This document shows, piece by piece, positions 45,308 through 57,759 of a DNA stretch of 64,000 nt. The translations under genes were made by a program, and so were the position numbers. How positions within the stretch are numbered: the first letter of the stretch is position 1; each line of letters begins with the position of its first letter. The notes under the pieces are model-generated. The model was not told where the DNA came from, ran no database searches, and saw only the letters and a list, made by a program, of their open reading frames with translations. The DNA comes from Salinicola avicenniae. GTDB taxonomy: Bacteria > Pseudomonadota > Gammaproteobacteria > Pseudomonadales > Halomonadaceae. The DNA lies in NCBI RefSeq assembly GCF_023736115.1, contig NZ_JAKQZC010000003.1, positions 62,001-126,000 on the forward strand, given 5' to 3'.

Positions 45308-46990
45308 ATGACCGATCACGCCAAGCGCCCGCTCTACATCCCTTACGCCGGCCCGTCACTGCTGGAGATGCCGCTGCTCAACAAGGGCAGTGCCTTCACC
45401 ACCGAGGAACGCGTCGAATTCAACCTGGTGGGACTGCTGCCGCAGAACGTCGAGAGCATCGAAGAGCAGCTCGAGCGTGCCTATCACCAGTACACGCTGT
45501 GCCAGAACAACCTCGACAAGCACATCTACCTGCGGGGCATTCAGGACGACAACGAGACACTCTTCTTCCGTCTGCTCGAAGAGCATCTCGAAGAGATGTT
45601 GCCAATTATCTACACGCCGACGGTCGGCGAGGCGTGCGAGGAATTCTCCAATATCTATCGCAACCACCGGGGGCTGTTCATCTCCTACCCGGATCGTCAT
45701 CGCATGGACGACATCCTGCGCAGCGCGACCAAGGACAAGGTCCGGGTGATCGTGGTTACCGACGGCGAGCGCATCCTGGGGCTGGGTGACCAGGGCATCG
45801 GCGGCATGGGCATTCCGATCGGCAAGCTTTCGCTCTATACCGCCTGCGGTGGCATCAGTCCGGCCTATACGCTGCCGATCACGCTGGACGTGGGGACCAA
45901 CAACCAGAAGCTGCTCGATGATCCGAGGTATATGGGCTGGCGCCACGAGCGGGTTTCGCCGGACGAGTACGCCGAGTTCATCACCCTGTTCATGGAGGCG
46001 ATGCAGCGCCGCTGGCCCAACGTGCTGCTGCAGTTCGAAGATTTTGCGCTGACCAATGCGATGCCGTTGCTCGAACGCTACCGCGACGAGCTGTGCTGCT
46101 TCAACGACGATATTCAGGGAACGGCGTCGGTGGTGGTGGCGACGCTACTGGCGTCGTGCAAGGCGAAGAACGCCAAGCTCAGCCAGCAGACAATCACCTT
46201 CGCCGGCGCCGGTTCGGCCGGCTGCGGGATCGCCGAGCAGATCGTGGTGGCAATGACGCGCGAAGGGCTCTCCGAGGCGGAGGCGCGTCGGCGTATCTTC
46301 ATGGTCGACAAGGATGGCTTGCTGACCCGCGATATGGACGGGCTGCATGACTTCCAGCGGCGTCTGGCGCATGACGCCGGCGAGATCGCTTTCGACGGCG
46401 AGACACGCGGTTTGCTCGATGTGGTCAGAAACGTCAAACCGACGATCCTGATCGGCGTCTCCGGCCAACGTGGACTGTTTACCGAAGAAGTGATCCGGAC
46501 CCTGAACGCCGGCTGCGACAACCCTCTGGTGATGCCGCTCTCGAACCCGACCTCCAAGGTCGAGGCCACGCCGGAAGATGTGTTGACCTGGACGGACGGC
46601 CAGGCGATGGTCGCGACCGGTAGCCCGTTCCCGCCGGTCGAGATCCATGGGCGCCAGATCCCGATCGCACAGTGCAACAACTCCTATATCTTTCCGGGGA
46701 TCGGTCTCGGCGTGATTGCGGCCAATGCCAATCGCGTCACCGACAATATGCTGATGGCGGCGTCCAATGCGCTCGCCGACAGCGCCCCGATCGTGCAGAC
46801 CGGAGAAGGGGCGTTGCTGCCGGCGCTGAGTGACATCCGCGAGATCAGCCAGCAGATCGCCTTCGCGGTGGGCAAGCAGGCCCAGGCCGATGGTGTCGCG
46901 CTCGCCTCCAGCGACGAGATGCTGTGGGATGCGATCCATGCGCACTTCTGGTATCCGCGCTATCGGCAGTATCGTCGCCGCTCGATCTGA
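45308..46990 (+). CDS. maeA: NAD-type malic enzyme (malate dehydrogenase, oxaloacetate-decarboxylating)
   Basis: 560 aa, matching the SfcA/MaeA length. Malic-enzyme blocks are present: [37 protein letters not shown] (metal Asp), [15 protein letters not shown] (dinucleotide site) and [15 protein letters not shown]. Converts malate to pyruvate, CO2 and NADH. The NAD preference is inferred from resemblance to MaeA rather than to the longer PTA-fused MaeB. ATG 45308; the upstream frame is non-family sequence. Confidence 0.93.
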   Translation: MTDHAKRPLYIPYAGPSLLEMPLLNKGSAFTTEERVEFNLVGLLPQNVESIEEQLERAYHQYTLCQNNLDKHIYLRGIQDDNETLFFRLLEEHLEEMLPIIYTPTVGEACEEFSNIYRNHRGLFISYPDRHRMDDILRSATKDKVRVIVVTDGERILGLGDQGIGGMGIPIGKLSLYTACGGISPAYTLPITLDVGTNNQKLLDDPRYMGWRHERVSPDEYAEFITLFMEAMQRRWPNVLLQFEDFALTNAMPLLERYRDELCCFNDDIQGTASVVVATLLASCKAKNAKLSQQTITFAGAGSAGCGIAEQIVVAMTREGLSEAEARRRIFMVDKDGLLTRDMDGLHDFQRRLAHDAGEIAFDGETRGLLDVVRNVKPTILIGVSGQRGLFTEEVIRTLNAGCDNPLVMPLSNPTSKVEATPEDVLTWTDGQAMVATGSPFPPVEIHGRQIPIAQCNNSYIFPGIGLGVIAANANRVTDNMLMAASNALADSAPIVQTGEGALLPALSDIREISQQIAFAVGKQAQADGVALASSDEMLWDAIHAHFWYPRYRQYRRRSI

Positions 46991-47069
46991 TGGCGTGAGC
47001 GACGATGGCGCCGGCTACGGGGCGCTAAACAAGCAGCTGCGAGCTACGAGCTATGAGCTGAAAGATACG

Positions 47070-47096
47070 ACAAGCCCCGCCTAGTGCGAGGCTTGT
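47070..47096 (+). terminator. Terminator of malic enzyme gene
   Basis: ACAAGCCCCGC (47070-47080), loop CTAGT, GCGAGGCTTGT (47086-47096) with one mismatch. The T-run is short, so strength is uncertain. Confidence 0.6.
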
Positions 47097-47382
47097 TCGT
47101 TGATGGCCTTGCTTATTGATTTCAAGGCGATGGTTTCTCAACGGTTGGATTCTGTACGACCGTTGTCGTCGTTGATGTGAGGGGCAAGCCCCTCGCGCTC
47201 CCCTTTTTGACGCCACAAGACGATGAAACCCTGGCCATTCGATCAACTCGCTCGGGTCGGCGCGAAAGGGCATCCTGCCCAACGCGCCTCTTGCGGCATC
47301 CCTGCCGCAAGCCCCGGCTTGTTGCTCGCCTGTCCAGCATCGTCTCGGAGGCGTCGTTGGGTGGCCAATTCAAGATTGCCGT

Positions 47383-47411
47383 ACAAAAAGCCCCGCCGTG
47401 TGGCGGGGCTT
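47383..47411 (-). terminator. Terminator of acnA
   Basis: Perfect 10-bp stem: AAGCCCCGCC (47388-47397), 4-nt loop, GGCGGGGCTT (47402-47411). Read on the minus strand the stem is followed by TTTTTG, so it ends the acnA transcript 60 bp past its stop. Confidence 0.9.
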
Positions 47412-47471
47412 CGTGGATGGCCTTCAAGCCATTCGATCGACGCAGCGTACATCACACTGCACGTTGCACGC

Positions 47472-50234
<2,763 letters not shown>

Positions 50235-50591
50235 AAGTCGTCCTCCTCATGGCGGTCGTGCCGCCGCGTTTCCTGTCAGGGCGCGGCGTCCCGGTCCAAT
50301 TCCTTGGCGACGATTGGCCGTGGTCGACCTGCGAACGGCGGAGATCCGTCCCGGTCGGTTCCGGTGTCGCTCTTGCTCTGCCCCCTCCCATACCCTCAGA
50401 CAGCGTGGCAGGGCGCGGAATCAACCGATGACTCGGTTGATTCGTCAGGTTGTCGACAATCATGATGGGCGCGCGCTTGTGACTTTTCAATCTCGCTTTT
50501 GATCCTCTCAGTCCCAAAGACGACCTTGAAACCCGCCGGTGTCGACACCACTTCAGCGTAGTTCAGACGTGGCGATCTGCAGGAGTCATCC
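50235..50591. other. Divergent intergenic region between acnA and the CPXCG gene
   Basis: 357 bp. It holds a perfect 11-bp inverted repeat (50418-50443) and, 7 bp on, the perfect 10-bp palindrome TTGTCGACAA (50450-50459). No gene is seen. Promoters for both genes must lie here, but I could not place them reliably. Confidence 0.6.
50418..50443. promoter_or_regulatory. Perfect inverted repeat upstream of acnA
   Basis: GAATCAACCGA (50418-50428), TGAC, TCGGTTGATTC (50433-50443). It lies 184 bp upstream of acnA and 149 bp upstream of the CPXCG gene. Since both genes point away, a terminator makes little sense; an operator is more likely. Confidence 0.5.
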
Positions 50592-50798
50592 ATGCCCCAC
50601 GATGTCATTGTCGAATGGCCGGTTCACTGTCCGTATTGCGATGCCCCGTTTACGCTGCTACTGGACACCAGCGCGGGCAGTCATACCACTTGGGAGGATT
50701 GCGCGATCTGCTGTCAGCCGATTCAGGTATCGGTGACCACGACGCTGGACGGCGAGCTGGAAACGGTTGAGTTGGGTAGCGATGACGATGTGCTGTAG
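50592..50798 (+). CDS. CPXCG-type cysteine-rich small protein
   Basis: 68 aa with two CxxC-like pairs, HCPYCDAPF and CAICCQPIQV, a probable zinc knuckle, followed by beta-rich IQVSVTTTLDGELETVELG and an acidic tail. Fits the CPXCG-motif family of uncharacterised bacterial proteins. ATG 50592. Stand-alone gene with no operon partner; function unknown. Confidence 0.8.
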   Translation: MPHDVIVEWPVHCPYCDAPFTLLLDTSAGSHTTWEDCAICCQPIQVSVTTTLDGELETVELGSDDDVL

Positions 50799-50863
50799 CG
50801 TCGTCGACGTGGCCATCGAATATTGCGACCGTCGCCTGCGGCGCCGTGGATGACATATCCCTG

Positions 50864-50900
50864 ATAGCAGCAGGCTATACAACTCATTGCGGCAATTAAA
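50864..50900 (+). promoter_or_regulatory. Candidate OxyR-type site upstream of peroxiredoxin
   Basis: ATAG-N7-CTAT (50864-50878) matches the outer half of the OxyR consensus; a weaker second half (ATTG-N7-TAAA, 50886-50900) follows after the expected 7 bp. About 100 bp before the peroxiredoxin start. Inner positions of the consensus are not well kept. Confidence 0.4.
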
Positions 50901-50980
50901 TTGGAGCATGAGAGGATAAGCCATTAGTCTATCCGCTCACGTTTCGAAAGCACCAAGTCAACCACCATCAGGAGATGTAC

Positions 50981-51583
50981 ATGAGTGTACTCGTAGGACG
51001 CCAAGCACCGGATTTCGAAACTTCCGCTGTCATGCCGGATGGCTCCATCAAGGACGATTTCCGCCTGTCCGATTCCAACGGCAAGCTGCGCGTGCTTTTC
51101 TTCTGGCCGCTGGATTTCACCTTCGTCTGCCCGTCCGAGATCATCGCTCATGACAACCGTCTGGCGAAGTTCAAGGAACTCGGTGTCGAAGTGATCGGTG
51201 CTTCCATCGATTCCCAGTACACGCACCACGCCTGGCGCAAGACCTCTCCGGACGCCGGTGGCATCGGCGAAGTCGGCTTCCCGGTCGTGGCGGACGTCAA
51301 GCACGAGATCTGTCAGGCCTACGGCATCGAGCATCCGGAAGCGGGCGTTGCGCTGCGCGCGTCGTTCCTGATCGACGAAGACGGTGTCGTTCAGCACCAG
51401 ACCGTCAACAACCTGCCGCTCGGCCGTAACGTCGACGAGATGATCCGCATGGTCCAGGCGCTCAAGTACCACCAGACTCACGGCGAAGTCTGCCCGGCTG
51501 GTTGGGAAGAAGGCCAGGAAGGCATGAAGGACACGGCTGAAGGCGTGGCCAAGTACCTCGGCACGTACGCTGGCAATCTGTAA
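50981..51583 (+). CDS. Typical 2-Cys peroxiredoxin (AhpC/Prx1 family)
   Basis: 200 aa from ATG 50981 (GGAG six bases upstream; an ATG at 50975 overlaps that site). The peroxidatic Cys50 is in DFTFVCPSE and the resolving Cys171 in GEVCPAGW, with Arg126 in ALRASFLID. Reduces hydrogen peroxide and organic or peroxynitrite peroxides. Closer to Prx1-type AhpC than to AhpF-linked AhpC, and trxB follows, so thioredoxin is the likely reductant. Candidate OxyR site upstream. Confidence 0.93.
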   Translation: MSVLVGRQAPDFETSAVMPDGSIKDDFRLSDSNGKLRVLFFWPLDFTFVCPSEIIAHDNRLAKFKELGVEVIGASIDSQYTHHAWRKTSPDAGGIGEVGFPVVADVKHEICQAYGIEHPEAGVALRASFLIDEDGVVQHQTVNNLPLGRNVDEMIRMVQALKYHQTHGEVCPAGWEEGQEGMKDTAEGVAKYLGTYAGNL

Positions 51584-51599
51584 GCCGGCCAGCGAGTCC

Positions 51600-51624
51600 G
51601 GAGGCGACCCATCGGGTCGCCTCC
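51600..51624 (+). terminator. Hairpin terminator after peroxiredoxin gene
   Basis: Perfect 11-bp stem GGAGGCGACCC (51600-51610), ATC, GGGTCGCCTCC (51614-51624). It is followed only by CGTCGTTTCT, so the T-run is poor and readthrough into trxB is possible. Confidence 0.6.
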
Positions 51625-51657
51625 GTCGTTTCTGGTATCATGCCTGCCGATCGCAGT

Positions 51658-51698
51658 GTCCTGTGGCATGGCCCGCACGGCGAGCCATGCCACAGGAC
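51658..51698 (+). promoter_or_regulatory. Large perfect hairpin in the trxB leader
   Basis: GTCCTGTGGCATGGC (51658-51672), 11-nt loop CCGCACGGCGA, GCCATGCCACAGGAC (51684-51698). The loop can itself form CGC-ACG-GCG, so the stem could extend to about 18 bp. It ends 50 bp before the trxB ATG and has no T-run. A TATCAT -10-like element (51635-51640) lies just before it, so it would start near the 5' end of the trxB mRNA. Possible stabiliser, protein-binding RNA or operator. Confidence 0.65.
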
Positions 51699-51703
51699 GT
51701 TGA

Positions 51704-52702
<999 letters not shown>

Positions 52703-52726
52703 TCTCCTCGCTGGTTGTGTGATGAG

Positions 52727-52752
52727 CCCGGCTTCGTGCCGGGCTTTTTTAT
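52727..52752 (+). terminator. Terminator of trxB
   Basis: AGCCCGGC (52727-52734), loop TTCGT, GCCGGGCT (52740-52747), then a T-run to 52752. Confidence 0.93.
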
Positions 52753-52930
52753 GCGGCGAGCCTGGACGGCCGGTTGCGATATGCCCGGATGCGCTCGGTC
52801 AGCATCGGCAGACGTTCGGCGGCGTTCAAGGGGCGTCGCTTTTGATCGTGGTCGTATGTCGTATAAGAGTCGTTGTTTGAGAGTGGTTGTTCGAGAGTCG
52901 CTGTTGAGCGGTGGCAGTGCCGGGCGCCGC

Positions 52931-53209
52931 TCAATAGTGCGGTGGCAGTTCATCTTCAGGCCGGGGGAGGTCGGCGCCCATGTCGTCGATCGCCTGCCGC
53001 TGTTCGCGCAGCCGTTGCTGCAGGAGTTCGTTGAGTCGGCCTAGACGCTGCGTCTCGCCGGACTGTTCGCGAACCAGTTTATCGAGTGTCTCGAGCCAGT
53101 CCTCCTGAAAGGCCAAGCGGCTCTCGAGCGCCTCCAGACGGGCCTCCAGGGACGTGCCCGAGGTCGTGATCGACGTGGTAGACTTCGCTGGCTGTGTGTC
53201 ATCTTTCAT
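52931..53209 (-). CDS. slyX: SlyX family coiled-coil protein
   Basis: 92 aa. A short Thr/Ser-rich N-terminus precedes coiled coil (LEARLEALESRLAFQEDWLE, then LGRLNELLQQRLREQRQAID) and the C-terminal ELPPHY that marks SlyX proteins. Cytoplasmic; role unknown despite its old linkage to phage lysis. ATG 53209, divergent from the membrane-CSD gene. Low-complexity composition limits certainty about the start. Confidence 0.85.
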   Translation of the reverse strand: MKDDTQPAKSTTSITTSGTSLEARLEALESRLAFQEDWLETLDKLVREQSGETQRLGRLNELLQQRLREQRQAIDDMGADLPRPEDELPPHY

Positions 53210-53369
53210 TCACGGCACCTTACTGATGTACGACATTGATGTTTGGCAATTGGGTATCGCTGCGATGTCATGACCCCGGGTCAGATATCTTGCAACACAA
53301 CCGTTCACGCCCGTCCGCACCGCGGCGGTGCGATTTCCGTTATCCCCACGTCCAGAGAAACGAGACTCC

Positions 53370-53852
53370 ATGAATAGCAAGATCATTGTGCGTTGTACGC
53401 TGATTAGTCTACTTCTATCCATCCCGTCGCCGCTGCTGATCGGTCTGCTGATCACGCTGATCAGCAGTATGTTGGCCACCGATCTGACCTGGTTCCTGAA
53501 CGTCGAAGGCGTTTCTGCCATCTATGCGGCCACGGTCATTGCCGTGTTCGTCGTGCTGCTGTTGGCGACGCTGGTTGTGTCGGTGCTGGCGCCGGCGACG
53601 CCCAAGGCCGTTACCGCCGCCATGCTTGCGGACGTCGAAAACGACGATCGTGAGCTGGGCGAGGTGAAGTGGTTCAACGTCAACAAGGGCTACGGGTTCA
53701 TCACGCGTGCCAGCGGCGAAGACGTGTTCGTGCACTTTCGGGCCATCCGCGGCAAGGGGCACCGGACCCTGGCCGAAGGCCAGAAGGTGCGCTATCACGT
53801 GGTCGAGAACGACCGTGGCCTGCAGGCGGATGACGTCACCGTCATTACCTGA
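53370..53852 (+). CDS. Membrane-anchored cold-shock-domain protein
   Basis: 160 aa from ATG 53370. Two transmembrane helices (about 11-35 and 52-75), a short linker, then a complete cold-shock domain (about 95-160) starting GEVKWFNVNKGYGFITRASG. RNP1 is KGYGFI and RNP2 VFVHF, the aromatic residues that stack on single-stranded nucleic acid. By charge both ends are cytoplasmic, so the CSD would face the cytosol and sit at the membrane. Possible RNA chaperone near the membrane; the role is unknown. A strong hairpin follows at 53890. Confidence 0.88.
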   Translation: MNSKIIVRCTLISLLLSIPSPLLIGLLITLISSMLATDLTWFLNVEGVSAIYAATVIAVFVVLLLATLVVSVLAPATPKAVTAAMLADVENDDRELGEVKWFNVNKGYGFITRASGEDVFVHFRAIRGKGHRTLAEGQKVRYHVVENDRGLQADDVTVIT

Positions 53853-53889
53853 GGCGTGCCAGCGCCTTCCTGGCTGTGCCCATCGCACC

Positions 53890-53921
53890 AGCGCCCCCGA
53901 CGGCTTGCCGTCGGGGGCGCT
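53890..53921. terminator. Long perfect hairpin between convergent genes
   Basis: AGCGCCCCCGACGGC (53890-53904), TT, GCCGTCGGGGGCGCT (53907-53921): a perfect 15-bp stem with almost no loop, between the CSD gene and the convergent CDF gene. No T-run, so it may be a transcript end stabiliser or barrier rather than a classic terminator. Confidence 0.6.
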
Positions 53922-54013
53922 GACGTTGGTGTGGCCGTTAGGTAACGGCGTACCGGCCCCTTGTCGTCTCGGTAGCCCGGTGCCGATCACCGGGACGGAT
54001 CAAGACACTGGCG

Positions 54014-54958
54014 CTACTGAGCGGTCTCGGGTGTAGCCGACGGGACGTCGTCGACGCCCGCGCGGGCCTCGGCTTCGACGAACACCCGCTTGACGCTATC
54101 GTGCGATGCCTTGATCCGGCAGTCGAGATCGGCGATGGCGGTTTCGATCCGTTCGGCAGGGGTTCCTCGCGTGAAGCGGACGCTGAGCGTGACCAGGATG
54201 AAGTTCGGTCCCATATGCATGGTCAACACTTCGTTGACTCCCTCGACCCCGTCTGCCGCGGCCGCGAGTTCGCGGATATCCTCGACGACATGGCGATTGG
54301 CGCTTTCGCCGATCAGCAGTCCCTTGGTTTCCCGGGCCAGCCAGATGGCGGTGCCGCCGAGGATCAGGCCGATCACCACCGAGGCGATGCCGTCAAAGAC
54401 ATACAGTCCGGTCCACTGGCTCAATGCCACCCCGGCCATGGCGACCAGCAGCCCCAGCAGGGCGGCGGAGTCTTCGAACACGACCACGAACAGCGAGGGG
54501 TCCTTGCCGCGGTGGACGGCTTCGACGTAGCCCCACTTACCCTTGGTCTTGCGGAACTGGTTAAGCGCGAAGGCCCAGGAGGCGCCCTCGAACAGGATGC
54601 CCAGGCCGAGCACGATATAGTTGACGATCGGCGACTCGATCGGCTCCGGATGCAGGATATGGATCACGCCCTCGTAGAGCGAGACGCCGGCCCCGACCGC
54701 AAAGATCAGCAGCGCCACGACAAAGCTCCAGAAGTAGACCTCCTTGCCGTGCCCGAATGGAAACTGTGGACTGGCGGGTTGCTTGGCGCGGTGCATGCCA
54801 AGCAGCAGCAGGATCTGGTTGCCCGTGTCGACGACCGAGTGGATGCCTTCGGAGAGCATCGCCGAACTGCCGGTGATGCCGGCGGCGACGAACTTGGTGA
54901 CCGCGATGGCCAGATTGCCGCCCATGGCCGCGAAGATGACCGCTTTGGATTCCGCCAC
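54014..54958 (-). CDS. Cation diffusion facilitator (CDF) metal transporter
   Basis: 314 aa from GTG 54958, chosen because AGGGAG lies 8 bp upstream; ATG 55006 would add 16 residues and has no site. Membrane part about 8-210 with six helices; the metal-site residues are in MLSEGIHSVVDTGNQ (HxxxD) and VFEDSAALLGLLVAMAGV. The C-terminal cytoplasmic domain has VNEVLTMHMGPNFILVTLSV. Probably exports Zn, Mn or Fe; the ion is not decidable from sequence. The unknown gene 55015-55407 is on the same strand, separated by 56 bp. Confidence 0.9.
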   Translation of the reverse strand: MAESKAVIFAAMGGNLAIAVTKFVAAGITGSSAMLSEGIHSVVDTGNQILLLLGMHRAKQPASPQFPFGHGKEVYFWSFVVALLIFAVGAGVSLYEGVIHILHPEPIESPIVNYIVLGLGILFEGASWAFALNQFRKTKGKWGYVEAVHRGKDPSLFVVVFEDSAALLGLLVAMAGVALSQWTGLYVFDGIASVVIGLILGGTAIWLARETKGLLIGESANRHVVEDIRELAAAADGVEGVNEVLTMHMGPNFILVTLSVRFTRGTPAERIETAIADLDCRIKASHDSVKRVFVEAEARAGVDDVPSATPETAQ

Positions 54959-55014
54959 GTGCTTGACTCCCTGTCGATATGGCTGCCCCGGGGGCAGCGA
55001 TGGCATTAGATGGA

Positions 55015-55407
55015 TTACTGTCCCGAATCGGGCCAGTCGATGGTGGCTTCCTGGCCATCCGGCAGGACCTGCCAGAAACGGTCGGGATCGTCGCCCGGCT
55101 GCCAGCCGCCCAGCGAGCAGCGGGCCTCGCAGGCCAGAGCGCGGGCAGCGTCACGGGCGCAATCCGTGTCCCGTGGCCAGGGCGTGGCATCGCAGTCGAA
55201 CCAGAGACTGGCGAAGCCGTCCGCGGCGCGCTCGACCAGCATGATGCCGACACGGCGTCCGCCGCACGTCGCATTGGCGCGCCAGATGCCCTTGCCGGTG
55301 CGCTTCAGCTGCAGCTCGGCGTCCTCCAGGGCTGTCTGCAGCCAGTTCTCGATGGCATCGGCATCGAGACGGGCGAGATAAATTTCGATATCCGGGAAAC
55401 GCTCCAT
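55015..55407 (-). CDS. Unknown protein downstream of dapE
   Basis: 130 aa from ATG 55407 (GAGGTG site; an in-frame start five codons earlier overlaps dapE). Begins MERFPDIEIYLARLDADAIE and ends EATIDWPDSGQ; four cysteines, no membrane or signal segment. Similar small proteins follow dapE in other Halomonas-like genomes as far as I can recall, but I cannot name a function. 7 bp from the dapE stop, so cotranscribed. Confidence 0.75.
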   Translation of the reverse strand: MERFPDIEIYLARLDADAIENWLQTALEDAELQLKRTGKGIWRANATCGGRRVGIMLVERAADGFASLWFDCDATPWPRDTDCARDAARALACEARCSLGGWQPGDDPDRFWQVLPDGQEATIDWPDSGQ

Positions 55408-55414
55408 GGTCACC

Positions 55415-56587
55415 TCAGGCAAATAGCCGCTCGAGCGTCGTCTCGTAGACGCGGCTCAATGTATCGAGGTCTTCGGCACGGATGCGTTCGTTGACCTGGT
55501 GGATAGTGGCGTTGACCGGTCCCAGTTCGATGACCTGTGTCCCCAGTGTCGCAATGAAGCGCCCGTCGGACGTGCCGCCGGAGGTGGAGAGGGTCGGGCG
55601 TCGCCCCGTGATCTGCTCGCAGGCGGCATTAGCCGCTTCGAGCAAGGCACCGCCGGCGGTCAGGAACGGTTCACCGTTGAGCGTCCAGTCGAGCTGGTAG
55701 TCGAGATCGTGCTTATCGAGCAGCTGTTGCGTGCGCTCCCTCAACACGTCGTCGGTCACTTCGGTGGAGAAACGGAAGTTGAAGGTCACTTCCAGCGTCC
55801 CGGGAACCACGTTGGTGGCGCCGGTACCGGCGTGGACGTTGGAAATCTGGAAACTGGTCGCGGGGAAGAAGTCATTGCCTTCGTCCCACTGGGTGTCGAC
55901 CAGCGCCTGCAGGGCGGCCAGTGCCTGATGAATCGGATTGCGCGCGAGATGCGGGTAGGCGACATGCCCCTGGATCCCGCGCACGGTGAGCACCCCGCCC
56001 AGCGAACCACGACGTCCGTTCTTGATCACGTCGCCTAGATGGCTGGTCGAGGAGGGTTCGCCGACGATGCAATAGTCGGGCGCCTCGTGGCGTTCGCGTA
56101 GACGTTCGACCACGGCACGCGTCCCGTGAACGGCCGGCCCCTCCTCGTCGGCGGTGATCAGGAACGCCAGGCGCCCGTCATGCTCGGGATGGGCGGCCAC
56201 AAAGCGCTCCACCGCGGTGACCATGGCGGCGAGGCTGCCTTTCATGTCCGCCGCGCCGCGCCCGCGCAGATAGCCTTCCTCATCGATGCGCGGGGAGAAC
56301 GGCGGCACCTCCCATTCGCTCTCCGGGCCGCTGGGAACGACGTCGGTATGGCCGGCGAAGGCGAGGACCGGGCCATGCTGGCCCCGGGTTGCCCAGAAGT
56401 TGTCGATGCCGCCGATCGTCATGCGCTCGACGTGAAAGCCGATGCGCTCGAGGCGCGCGATCATCAGCGCCTGACAGCCGTGGTCGTCGGGCGTCACCGA
56501 CGGGCGCTCGAGCAATTCGAGCGCCAGCGCCAGCGTGGCCGAAGGGGAGTGGGGCGACGAGGCGGTCGTCGACGACGCCTGAGACAT
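55415..56587 (-). CDS. dapE: Succinyl-diaminopimelate desuccinylase
   Basis: 390 aa from ATG 56587 (GGAGAAA upstream). M20 metallopeptidase fold with two zinc sites; ligands are in [47 protein letters not shown] and the late [12 protein letters not shown]. The dimerisation domain has [20 protein letters not shown]. Makes LL-diaminopimelate for lysine and murein. Follows dapD by 22 bp, giving consecutive steps of one pathway in one operon. Confidence 0.95.
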   Translation of the reverse strand: MSQASSTTASSPHSPSATLALALELLERPSVTPDDHGCQALMIARLERIGFHVERMTIGGIDNFWATRGQHGPVLAFAGHTDVVPSGPESEWEVPPFSPRIDEEGYLRGRGAADMKGSLAAMVTAVERFVAAHPEHDGRLAFLITADEEGPAVHGTRAVVERLRERHEAPDYCIVGEPSSTSHLGDVIKNGRRGSLGGVLTVRGIQGHVAYPHLARNPIHQALAALQALVDTQWDEGNDFFPATSFQISNVHAGTGATNVVPGTLEVTFNFRFSTEVTDDVLRERTQQLLDKHDLDYQLDWTLNGEPFLTAGGALLEAANAACEQITGRRPTLSTSGGTSDGRFIATLGTQVIELGPVNATIHQVNERIRAEDLDTLSRVYETTLERLFA

Positions 56588-56609
56588 GCGTATTTCTCCC
56601 GCGGCAGGA

Positions 56610-57635
56610 TCAGTTGTGAGCGTGAAGCGCGTCGTTGAGCGCCACGGCACTCTTGTTGGTGAGGCACTCGATACGCCCGTTGAGCGAGTTGCGGCGTAGC
56701 AACAGATCGCTCTGGCCGGCCAGGTCGCGGCCGCTGACCGTGTCTGCCAGCTCGCCCTCTGCGTCGAGCACGGCGATCTTGGAGCCCGCGGTCACGTAGA
56801 GGCCGGCTTCGACGATACAGCGATCGCCGAGCGGAATGCCGATCCCGGCGTTGGCGCCGATCAGGCAGTCCTCGCCGACCTTGATGACGATATTGCCGCC
56901 GCCGGAGAGCGTGCCCATGGTGGAGCAACCGCCACCCAGGTCGGAGCCCTTGCCGACGAAGACACCGGCGGAAATACGCCCTTCGACCATGCCTGGCCCT
57001 TCGGTGCCGGCGTTGAAGTTGCAGAAGCCTTCATGCATGACCGTGGTGCCCTCGCCGAGATAGGCGCCGAGACGCACGCGGGCGGTATCGCCGATACGGA
57101 TGCCCTTGGGCACGACGTAGTCGGTCATCTTGGGAAACTTGTCGACGCAGTCTACCGACAGCGGCCGGCCGGCCAGGCGAGCTTTCAGGCGGCGTGCGGA
57201 GAGCTCTTCGACATCGATCGCGCCTTCGCTGGTCCAGGCGATGTTCTTGAGCAGGCCGAACATGCCGTCGAGCTGGATACCGTGGGGCTTGACCAGACGG
57301 TGCGACAGGAGGTGCAGCTTGAGATAGACCTCCGGCACGCTGGCCGGCGCGTGATCGTCGTTCAGGAACACGGCGACCAGCGGACGCTGGGCATCGGCGA
57401 AGGCTTCCGTCACGTTGGCCTGCTCGCTGGCACCGGCATCGCGTAGCGCCTGGGCGAGAGCCGTCGCCTGTTCCGGCAGGAAGCTCACCACTTCTTCACT
57501 CTCCGCGGCACCGAGCGCCTTCCGCGCGGCGTCGACGACATCGGCCGCCGGCTGGTGAAGCGGTTCCGGGTAGTAGACTTCGAGCCACTCGCCCTGGGTG
57601 TTCTGGGTACCGATTCCTAGTGCGAAGCTCAGCAT
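56610..57635 (-). CDS. dapD: Tetrahydrodipicolinate N-succinyltransferase
   Basis: 341 aa from ATG 57635 (GAGGAAA upstream). The length and the C-terminal left-handed beta-helix ([20 protein letters not shown], then [20 protein letters not shown]) match the Pseudomonas-type DapD (about 344 aa) rather than the 274-aa E. coli form. Succinylates tetrahydrodipicolinate using succinyl-CoA; the product is aminated by DapC before DapE acts. Same operon as dapE. Confidence 0.95.
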   Translation of the reverse strand: MLSFALGIGTQNTQGEWLEVYYPEPLHQPAADVVDAARKALGAAESEEVVSFLPEQATALAQALRDAGASEQANVTEAFADAQRPLVAVFLNDDHAPASVPEVYLKLHLLSHRLVKPHGIQLDGMFGLLKNIAWTSEGAIDVEELSARRLKARLAGRPLSVDCVDKFPKMTDYVVPKGIRIGDTARVRLGAYLGEGTTVMHEGFCNFNAGTEGPGMVEGRISAGVFVGKGSDLGGGCSTMGTLSGGGNIVIKVGEDCLIGANAGIGIPLGDRCIVEAGLYVTAGSKIAVLDAEGELADTVSGRDLAGQSDLLLRRNSLNGRIECLTNKSAVALNDALHAHN

Positions 57636-57721
57636 CGCGGTTTCCTCTTGTTCACGTAAAGGCGTATTCATGTCAAGGCGGATGATTCTTGCCGCGCGGC
57701 GGTCGTGGCGATGTAGCGCAA

Positions 57722-57743
57722 CGCCTGCCGATCGAGGCAGGCG
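57722..57743 (-). terminator. Hairpin downstream of yffB
   Basis: CGCCTGCC (57722-57729), loop GATCGA, GGCAGGCG (57736-57743): a perfect 8-bp stem 17 bp past the yffB stop. No T-run on the minus strand. Confidence 0.4.
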
Positions 57744-57759
57744 CTCCGGCCTCGATCGC

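Larger units (their letters stand above)
46991..47471. other. Hairpin-rich intergenic region between maeA and acnA
   Basis: 481 bp without a convincing gene. In order: the maeA terminator (47070-47096); GAGGGGC-AA-GCCCCTC (47179-47194); GGGCA-TCC-TGCCC (47268-47280); CTTGCGGCA-TCCC-TGCCGCAAG (47290-47311, perfect 9-bp stem); and the acnA terminator (47388-47411). A short AGCTACGAGCT-type repeat sits at about 47035-47060. The series of perfect small hairpins suggests a dispersed intergenic repeat or a decayed element. Confidence 0.6.
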
